Positions 1 to 5,003 of a DNA stretch of 6,266 nt are shown in pieces. Source of the DNA: Desulfobacteraceae bacterium (GTDB lineage Bacteria; Desulfobacterota; DSM-4660; Desulfatiglandales; Desulfatiglandaceae). Below the pieces are notes generated by a model. The model ran no database searches and was not told the origin of the DNA. It saw only the letters and a program-made list of their open reading frames with translations. The stretch is taken from contig DAOVUP010000104.1 of NCBI GenBank assembly GCA_030632525.1, positions 1 to 6,266 of the forward strand, written 5' to 3'. The first letter of the stretch is position 1, and each line of letters starts with the position of its first letter. Both the position numbers and the translations under genes were made by a program.

Positions 1-66
1 CCTGGTTACAATAATTCATAATTTCTGAATTCCTAATTCTGATCCTGCGATTCGCGAGACGCAACT

Positions 67-92
67 GCCCGTAAAAAGGGCTTTTTACGGGC
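67..92 (-). terminator. Perfect hairpin downstream of the TraB-like gene; possible terminator
   Basis: Two perfectly complementary 12-base arms (GCCCGTAAAAAG and CTTTTTACGGGC) are separated by only GG. In practice this is an 11-bp stem with a GGGC loop. It lies about 28 bases past the stop of the minus-strand TraB-like gene, where a terminator for that gene would be expected. Neither strand has a clear run of T after the stem, although the stem itself carries A5/T5. It is therefore not a textbook intrinsic terminator and could be a stabilising 3' hairpin or part of a dispersed repeat. The hairpin is seen directly; the terminator role is inferred. Confidence 0.45.
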
Positions 93-96
93 GCAT

Positions 97-124
97 CAAT
101 CAACAATCGACAATCATCAATCAA
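97..124. repeat. Four tandem 7-bp repeats, consensus CAATCAA
   Basis: Four consecutive heptamers are present: CAATCAA, CAATCGA, CAATCAT and CAATCAA. Each differs from the consensus at no more than one position. The last unit overlaps the minus-strand stop codon (121-123) of the TraB-like gene. The array is short and probably reflects slipped-strand expansion or decay of a dispersed intergenic repeat. No function can be read from it. Confidence 0.6.
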
Positions 125-1281
125 AACGCCTTGGCCATCAAAGGTATGGCAATAAACGCCCCTAATGAACTTCCCAGATTGGTCAACACCACGATCAATA
201 ATATCCGGGTGATCTTATTCTTCCAGAAACCTTTCATGGATGTAATATCTTCCGTCAGACTTTCAAAGTCCTTCACCTTTGGTTTGCGCAAAAAAACCTC
301 TACCAGCCCGGCCACCCAGCCAGCAGCGATCATTGGATTTAAAGACGTTATCGGGGATGCCACAATCGCTGACAGAATGGTCAGGGGATGAGCCAATGCT
401 ACTGCCGCTCCGAGGCCTGCAAAGATCCCATTGGCCAGGACCCACCATTTGATCATATGTGTTCCGGCGTCAGCGCCTGCCATGAAAAATCCTAAGATAA
501 TCAACCCGACCACCACTGCCGGGATGCCCCATTTCAAAAAGCCGCCAAATTTTCCCTTTGGAGGGAGAACTTCCAGCGCCTCTATGTCCACCGGTTTATT
601 CCAATATCGCTGGATCCCAGGTACATGTCCGGCCCCCACCACTGCAACAATTTTTTTCCCGGGGGCCGTCCTGATCTTTTCCGCCAGGTATTGATCTCTT
701 TCGTCAATCAGGACACGTCGCAATTCAGGGAGTGCATCCCCAATTTCCGCAAGGAGGGTTTCAAGCACGTCCCTCTCCTTCATTTTCTCAATATCAGCCT
801 TTTCGATGTTATCCACTTCACCCATGGAGGTAATCAGCTGAGTCAGGAGCTTGATCTTTGTCCAAAGACCCATCAAACGCCATGTCCTGGAGAGAGTCGT
901 GCGTATATCCCTGTCTGCAAGATGTATCCCGGCGTCCACTGTTTTTGCTGCGCTGATGGCCCTGCGCATCTCTTCTCCCGGCTTAATCCCCAATTTCTTC
1001 CCAATCTTTTTTTGAAAGGCCGCTAACATAAGATTGGAAAGGAGCAGAAAGGCCTTCTTTTCCTTTATGACCTTTATGAGGTCCGTATCCTTCCATTGAT
1101 TCTCCTGGGTCATTGCCTTGTATCTTGACTCGCAGAGCTCGACGCACACAGTATCAGGTTTCTCATCCTTCACCACTTCTGCCACAAGGTCGGCGCTTTC
1201 TTCAGAAACATGGGCCGTGCCCAAGAGGATAATATCTTTGTCTTCGATGGTAAGGTGATGTTTGTTGTCGCTGTTGACCAT
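121..1281 (-). CDS. TraB/PrgY-family membrane protein (TraB domain plus C-terminal membrane segments)
   Basis: The 386-residue product matches the architecture and usual length of the TraB/PrgY family, named for PrgY, the enterococcal pheromone-shutdown protein. The N-terminal soluble domain (about 10-235) has the GxxH-type motif GTAHVS at 21-26, an acidic CVELCESRY stretch at 46-54, ADRDIR at 112-117, DERD at 183-186 and the second glycine-histidine motif VGAGHVPGI at 205-213. The fold is related to the Tiki and erythromycin-esterase/GumN-like group, for which metal-dependent peptidase activity has been proposed. The bacterial substrate is unknown. The C-terminus has about four hydrophobic segments (near 243-262, 271-297, 300-322 and 349-373), so it is probably an inner-membrane protein. 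The ATG at 1281 is supported by AAGGAG five bases upstream. The gene is divergent from the protease gene and nothing nearby suggests a partner. Family assignment is strong; biochemical role is open. Confidence 0.9.
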   Translation of the reverse strand: MVNSDNKHHLTIEDKDIILLGTAHVSEESADLVAEVVKDEKPDTVCVELCESRYKAMTQENQWKDTDLIKVIKEKKAFLLLSNLMLAAFQKKIGKKLGIKPGEEMRRAISAAKTVDAGIHLADRDIRTTLSRTWRLMGLWTKIKLLTQLITSMGEVDNIEKADIEKMKERDVLETLLAEIGDALPELRRVLIDERDQYLAEKIRTAPGKKIVAVVGAGHVPGIQRYWNKPVDIEALEVLPPKGKFGGFLKWGIPAVVVGLIILGFFMAGADAGTHMIKWWVLANGIFAGLGAAVALAHPLTILSAIVASPITSLNPMIAAGWVAGLVEVFLRKPKVKDFESLTEDITSMKGFWKNKITRILLIVVLTNLGSSLGAFIAIPLMAKAF

Positions 1282-1286
1282 AAATG

Positions 1287-1292
1287 CTCCTT
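1287..1292 (-). promoter_or_regulatory. Ribosome binding site of the TraB-like gene
   Basis: Read on the minus strand, AAGGAG lies five bases before the ATG at 1281. This is a strong Shine-Dalgarno match at a good distance and fixes the start of the TraB-like gene. Confidence 0.75.
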
Positions 1293-1434
1293 AATTCGAG
1301 ATCCTCAATAAAGCAGGTCCTGCCTATTACCATAAATTCCCTCCCTTTCCAAGGAGTTTTGATTTCTGCTTGACCTGAAGGCCTATATATGATGGAAATG
1401 GCATTTCATCCGGCGGAGTTAGTTTAAAGAATTA

Positions 1435-1628
1435 GGCATCCTTCATCAAAGCTAAAAAGTAGTTTGTCCCGCGACACGCGGGATTGAAATCTGAAATTGG
1501 GGAAAATTGAAGAATCAGAGCTCTTAATCTAATTTCAAATTTCGAATTTCCAGTTTCGGCATCCGATTTTCAATTCGATAATACATCCCATTTCGAAAAA
1601 AAGTGTAAGCTTGTAAATGAAGGATGCC
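1435..1628. repeat. 194-bp unit bounded by a perfect 12-bp inverted repeat
   Basis: GGCATCCTTCAT at 1435-1446 is the exact reverse complement of ATGAAGGATGCC at 1617-1628. Similarity continues weakly inward: CAAAGCT on the left against AGCTTG on the right, with a small offset. A further direct copy of GGCATCC lies inside at 1558-1564. The unit has no coding capacity and contains the hairpin at 1467-1483. I see no convincing target-site duplication. It could be a degenerate MITE-like element, or the arms could be separate operator-like sites for the divergent genes. The repeat is seen directly; its identity is inferred. Confidence 0.5.
1467..1483. repeat. GC-rich 7-bp hairpin followed by ATTGAAAT
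   Basis: TCCCGCG and CGCGGGA form a perfect 7-bp stem with an ACA loop inside otherwise AT-rich DNA, followed directly by TTGAAAT. The arrangement (stem, tiny loop, 3' ATTGAAA-type tail) resembles a type I CRISPR repeat, but only one copy is present. A dispersed intergenic repeat or an RNA hairpin is at least as likely. Confidence 0.5.
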
Positions 1629-1648
1629 AAGGATTGTATATAAAAAAC

Positions 1649-3055
1649 ATGCCTGTACAAACACAACATGAGACCTTTGAAAAATGTTCAATTTCGTTCA
1701 AGATCAAGGCGCGTGAGGATTTTAGCCACAGGAATATATTGAATATTTCGAGGATTAAAATCCGAATGCAACGCGGAGTTTGGGCGAAAGGGGGCGTTTT
1801 GCAAAGGTCTCAACATGCTCAATATGCCTGGGGGATGATCGCCTTGACGATTCTGGCTGTTTTCCTTTTTGGTTGCACTATTTCCCCCTCACCAGGAGGA
1901 ATGGAAAAAGTCCTTGTCAGTAAAGATGATCCTATTTTTGACAAACGATTCCACGATCTCTCTTTCCACGATATCGACATGAGCGGTCTATGGATCGAGA
2001 GGGGAATATTGAAGACCCGCAAAAATATCGTTATTCACAACAATACCTTTACCGAACTTGTTGAAAATACAAGAAATGCGGTTGTGAATATCTATACCAG
2101 TCGCATAGAAGAAAAGGAGATGAAATTCGGGGTTTCCCCAAACGATATCCTTCTGTTTCGAATTCCGATCATTTCCGATATCTTCGACATCATCCCATTT
2201 AAAGTCCCCATCCCTTATAATACCAAGGGATTCAGCCTGGGCTCCGGTTTCATAATCAGTGAGCACGGCTATATACTTACCAATGCGCATGTAATAAATA
2301 ATGCCACTGACATCAGGGTCGTCCTGTCCCTGGGACAGAGGGACTACCCGGCAAAAATTGTCGGTGCAGACCGTATGACCGACACAGCCCTCATAAAGAT
2401 AGAGCCGGACCACTATTTGTCTGTGCTCCCATTAGGGAACTCCGATAATCTTAGGGTAGGCGAAATGGTGCTCGCCATCGGAAATCCCTTTGGGCTCAGA
2501 CACTCGGCAACATCGGGTATTGTGAGCGCTACGGAAAGGATCTCTCCAGAGTTAAACCAAAAGCTTGTGGACTTTATACAGACAGATTCTGCCATCAATC
2601 CGGGAAGCAGCGGCGGCCCGCTGCTCAATTTATACGGAGAAGTAGTCGGGGTTAACACGGCTATGGTGGCGAAGGCCCAGTCAATCGGCTTTGCCATCCC
2701 CATCAATACTGTGAAGGAAGTAATGCCGATGCTGGTCCTGGGTCAAACCGAACGAGGCTGGTTCGGTGTAAAGGCTGTTCCCCTGACTGCACAGAAGGCA
2801 GCTGAGTTAAACTATCCGGATGAAGGGGGAATCCTCGTCCTTGAGGTTGAGGAAGGCAGCCCTGCGGAAGAAGGAGGGGTCAAGCCGGAAGACATTATTG
2901 TTGAACTTAACGGTTTATCCCTCAAGGGTTTTCTACTCTTCAGGAGAAAGTTAATTGGCCTTGCTCCGGGACAGGATATCCGTGTGAAGGTTTTCAGAGA
3001 AGGCGAGACCAGAGATATAACAAGCGTTTTAGAAAAAAGACCCCCTGAGGAATAG
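1649..3055 (+). CDS. HtrA/Deg-family serine protease with one PDZ domain, probable lipoprotein
   Basis: This is a trypsin-like HtrA protease that would degrade misfolded proteins in the cell envelope. Residues are counted from the furthest upstream start of the frame, TTG 1634. A hydrophobic stretch at 68-80 ends in LFGC, a lipobox with Cys81 as the modified residue; the next residue is Thr, not Asp, which favours outer-membrane sorting. The protease domain (about 140-370) has a full triad: His219 in TNAHV, Asp250 in TDTALIK and Ser326 in NPGSSGGPL. One PDZ domain follows (about 375-465). The start is uncertain because a MITE-like element occupies codons about 13-60. I chose ATG 1649 because removing the element makes it the natural start (MPVQTQH joined to AQYAWG). 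ATG 1766 and TTG 1799, the latter preceded by AAAGGGGG, could be the starts used now. ATG 1835 seems too short because it leaves no basic region before the hydrophobic core. Family and catalytic competence are clear; the start is not. Confidence 0.9.
   Translation: MPVQTQHETFEKCSISFKIKAREDFSHRNILNISRIKIRMQRGVWAKGGVLQRSQHAQYAWGMIALTILAVFLFGCTISPSPGGMEKVLVSKDDPIFDKRFHDLSFHDIDMSGLWIERGILKTRKNIVIHNNTFTELVENTRNAVVNIYTSRIEEKEMKFGVSPNDILLFRIPIISDIFDIIPFKVPIPYNTKGFSLGSGFIISEHGYILTNAHVINNATDIRVVLSLGQRDYPAKIVGADRMTDTALIKIEPDHYLSVLPLGNSDNLRVGEMVLAIGNPFGLRHSATSGIVSATERISPELNQKLVDFIQTDSAINPGSSGGPLLNLYGEVVGVNTAMVAKAQSIGFAIPINTVKEVMPMLVLGQTERGWFGVKAVPLTAQKAAELNYPDEGGILVLEVEEGSPAEEGGVKPEDIIVELNGLSLKGFLLFRRKLIGLAPGQDIRVKVFREGETRDITSVLEKRPPEE
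1669..1812. mobile_element. MITE-like element inserted in the 5' end of the HtrA-like gene
   Basis: TGAGACCTTTG at 1669-1679 is the exact reverse complement of CAAAGGTCTCA at 1802-1812. Extending inward, the two ends agree at 17 of 21 positions, as expected for terminal inverted repeats of a non-autonomous element. The 7-mer CAACATG occurs at both junctions, at 1664-1670 and 1811-1817. The direct repeat and the terminal repeat overlap, so the duplication could be 3 bp (ACA), 5 bp (AACAT) or 7 bp, with 11-, 10- or 9-bp terminal repeats respectively. In every case the net insertion is 147 bp. An internal inverted pair, GGATTTTA (1717-1724) and TAAAATCC (1756-1763), may add secondary structure. 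No transposase is encoded, so movement would need one in trans. The element is open in the host gene's frame. Confidence 0.7.
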
Positions 3056-3076
3056 ATCAGGGTTAGGATAAATGAT

Positions 3077-3083
3077 AAAGGAG
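3077..3083 (+). promoter_or_regulatory. Probable ribosome binding site of dsbD
   Basis: AAAGGAG lies 12 bases before the ATG at 3096. The frame is also open from an ATG at 3072, but this strong Shine-Dalgarno sequence lies inside that longer version, which argues for 3096. A third ATG at 3114 would have a spacing of 30 bases, which is too long. Confidence 0.6.
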
Positions 3084-3095
3084 ATTTTGACACCT

Positions 3096-4880
3096 ATGAA
3101 TAGCTCAAATGCAATGAAACGCCTGCTGATTAGTCTCATACTGCTGTTTGTTTACCTTGTTTCCCCCTCTCCTTCCGGGGCTGCAACCGTTCGGGTGGAG
3201 GTTATCCAGTCCCAGAGCCAATATCCGGCTGGAGGCTCTTACCCTATTCAATTCCAGGTGCGAGTTAACAATCCCTGGTATCTCCACGGCACCGGGGCCA
3301 GTGAAGAGGGAATCATTCCAACGCTTCTTACCTTCCCTGATTCTCCGGCATTCAAGGTGGAAGGCATTAAATTCCCGGATCCTGAGAAAAAGCTGTTCGA
3401 GTATACAAAGAACCCGATTGAGGTTTTTTCCGGGGAATTCCGGGTACGCGCCAGGGTTATCATAAGCAGGAAAGCACCGGCCGGAGAGCAGACGATAAAG
3501 GGAAAGCTCTCTTACCAGGCATGTTCTGCCAAGTCCTGCCTCCCTCCTGAAGCAGTACCGGTTCTTATCTCTATGAACATCACCCCACCGGTAGCAGGTA
3601 CAAAATCCGAAAATCAGCCCATCTTAGAGAGAGAGGCTCAAACTCCCATCACCGACCAACCGATACCGGGAAGTAAGCCGGGCGCAGGTCTCTGGTTGAT
3701 CCTAATAGGGATTTTCTTAGGGGGTCTTGCTCTTAACCTGACACCATGTATCTATCCCCTTATCCCGATCACTGTTTCCTATTTCGGGGGGAGAGGTGAA
3801 AAATTTGGGGGTAAGATTATCCTTCATGGTATTTTATACATCTCCGGGCTCGCCCTTACCAATTCCATATTAGGCGTCTTCGCAAGCCTCTCCGGCGCCA
3901 TGTTGGGGACGGTGCTACAAAACCCGATCGTCCTAATTGTGGTGGCCGGGATAATGATCGGTTTGGCCACGAGTTTTTTTGGCCTATGGGAGCTTCGGCT
4001 CCCCTCCGGACTGACTAATCTGGCATCTAAGAATTTTGGAGGCTATTTCGGGACCTTTTTCATGGGTCTGACCTTAGGCATTGTTGCAGCACCCTGTCTA
4101 GGTCCTTTTATCTTAGGGCTTCTGACCTATGTGGGCCAGAAGGGAGACCCCTTCTTAGGATTTCTCTATTTCTTTGTCCTCAGCATCGGCATGGGGCTGC
4201 CCCTTGCTGTTTTGGCAGTCTTTTCAGGGGCATTGGAAAAGCTGCCCATGTCCGGTGGATGGATGGTATGGATAAGGAAGATCCTTGGATGGGTCCTTGT
4301 GGGAATGGCTGGATATATGTTGCAACCCCTGATACCGGGCGCTTCAGAACGGGTTATCCTTTTTGCAATGATAGCTGTGGCCGCTGGGATACACTTAGGC
4401 TGGCTCGACAGGAGCAGCCAGGACTCCCGTCTTTTTTCAACCGTCAAAAAGGGGCTGGGTATCATCCTGATCATAGGGGCAATTGCCTTTTATTTTACCA
4501 CACCCCGACACGTGGAAGGGGTTCAGTGGATCCCTTATGATAAAAACTTGTTAACTCAAGCAGCCAACGAAAACAGACCGGTAATTTTAGATTTTTATGC
4601 GGATTGGTGCCCGCCCTGCAAAGAATTGGATAGAAATGTGTTTACCGCCCCGGAAGTGGTAAAACTGAGCAAAAACTTCCAGAACATCCGCCTGGACTTG
4701 ACAAAAAAACATCCCGAGCAGGACCTTCTGCTAAAACGTTACCAGGTCCGGGGTGTTCCCACCGTTATATTTTTTAACAGAAAGGGTGCTGAAGAGAAGG
4801 GCTTGAGAATCGAATCCTATGTCGATAAGGAAGAGATGTTAAAAAGAATGAGGCAAATGATTCGCCTGAGTTCGCAATAG
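3096..4880 (+). CDS. dsbD: Thiol:disulfide interchange protein DsbD, full length
   Basis: DsbD passes electrons from cytoplasmic thioredoxin across the inner membrane to periplasmic reductases such as DsbC-type and cytochrome c maturation proteins. All three modules and all six catalytic cysteines are present (numbering from ATG 3072; subtract 8 for ATG 3096). A signal peptide ends near SGAA/TV (about 38-39). The N-terminal periplasmic domain (about 39-170) carries Cys151 and Cys156 in CSAKSC. The membrane domain (about 205-475) has roughly eight helices with Cys225 in NLTPCIYP and Cys342 in AAPCLGP. The C-terminal thioredoxin domain (about 485-602) has CPPC at 513-516 and the cis-proline motif GVPT at 561-564. 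The E. coli protein has CVAC at the corresponding active site, so CPPC is a variation. Length is close to that of E. coli DsbD. It starts about 40 bases after the HtrA-like stop with no terminator visible between them, so the two are probably co-transcribed. Confidence 0.95.
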   Translation: MNSSNAMKRLLISLILLFVYLVSPSPSGAATVRVEVIQSQSQYPAGGSYPIQFQVRVNNPWYLHGTGASEEGIIPTLLTFPDSPAFKVEGIKFPDPEKKLFEYTKNPIEVFSGEFRVRARVIISRKAPAGEQTIKGKLSYQACSAKSCLPPEAVPVLISMNITPPVAGTKSENQPILEREAQTPITDQPIPGSKPGAGLWLILIGIFLGGLALNLTPCIYPLIPITVSYFGGRGEKFGGKIILHGILYISGLALTNSILGVFASLSGAMLGTVLQNPIVLIVVAGIMIGLATSFFGLWELRLPSGLTNLASKNFGGYFGTFFMGLTLGIVAAPCLGPFILGLLTYVGQKGDPFLGFLYFFVLSIGMGLPLAVLAVFSGALEKLPMSGGWMVWIRKILGWVLVGMAGYMLQPLIPGASERVILFAMIAVAAGIHLGWLDRSSQDSRLFSTVKKGLGIILIIGAIAFYFTTPRHVEGVQWIPYDKNLLTQAANENRPVILDFYADWCPPCKELDRNVFTAPEVVKLSKNFQNIRLDLTKKHPEQDLLLKRYQVRGVPTVIFFNRKGAEEKGLRIESYVDKEEMLKRMRQMIRLSSQ

Positions 4881-4883
4881 CAG

Positions 4884-4910
4884 GCTGGCCTGCTCCATGA
4901 GCACGCCAGC
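4884..4910 (+). terminator. Hairpin just after dsbD; possible terminator
   Basis: An interrupted stem begins three bases after the dsbD stop. GCTGGC pairs with GCCAGC and GCTC pairs with GAGC, with a two-base internal loop on each side and a CAT loop. An alternative, GCACGC/GCGTGC at 4901-4914, competes for the same bases. A short T run follows at 4931-4935, too distant for a standard intrinsic terminator. The position between convergent genes supports a 3'-end role, which is inferred. Confidence 0.4.
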
Positions 4911-4981
4911 GTGCCAGAACGAAAACTGTCTTTTTCGCCGTCCTTGATCTGAACAAAAAATCCTAGTTTTCGTTCGGACAC
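4911..4981. repeat. 71-bp imperfect inverted repeat between convergent genes
   Basis: GTGCCAGAACGAAAACT at 4911-4927 matches the reverse complement of 4965-4981 at 15 of 17 positions, with a perfect 11-bp core (GAACGAAAACT). The 37-base interior includes CTTTTTC and AAAAAA. Neither strand has a T run directly after the stem, and no flanking direct repeat is obvious. It may act as a bidirectional terminator for dsbD and the hydrolase gene, or be a small dispersed palindromic element. Confidence 0.55.
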
Positions 4982-5003
4982 TAAATATAGGAAAACATCC
5001 CTC

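Larger units (their letters stand above)
1282..1648. other. Divergent intergenic region, AT-rich, no gene seen
   Basis: This stretch separates the divergent TraB-like and HtrA-like genes and must contain the promoters for both. I see no credible coding frame or RNA gene in it. The identifiable content is the widely spaced inverted repeat at 1435-1628, the GC-rich hairpin at 1467-1483, and AT-rich sequence around 1525-1600 with repeated TTTC/GAATTT-like words. Weak promoter-like matches exist on both strands, for example TTGACC at 1370-1375 and TTGTAA at 1611-1616. None has both boxes close to consensus at proper spacing, so I call no promoter. Confidence 0.6.

Noticed and set aside
1370..1393. 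Plus-strand promoter TTGACC with TATGAT
   Set aside because: The gap between the boxes is only 12 bases, too short for a sigma70-type promoter.
1461..1560. Possible CRISPR array after the hairpin at 1467-1483
   Set aside because: No second copy of the repeat occurs within the following spacer-length distances or elsewhere in the window, and no cas gene is present.
1611..1639. Plus-strand promoter TTGTAA, 17 bases, TTGTAT before the protease gene
   Set aside because: The spacing is right but the -10 box matches consensus at only three of six positions, so it is not better than chance in AT-rich DNA.
4259..4540. Open frame of 93 codons inside dsbD on the same strand
   Set aside because: It lies wholly within the conserved membrane domain of dsbD in another frame, and its translation shows no recognisable domain. 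The same reasoning removes the antisense frames within the protease, dsbD, TraB-like and hydrolase genes.
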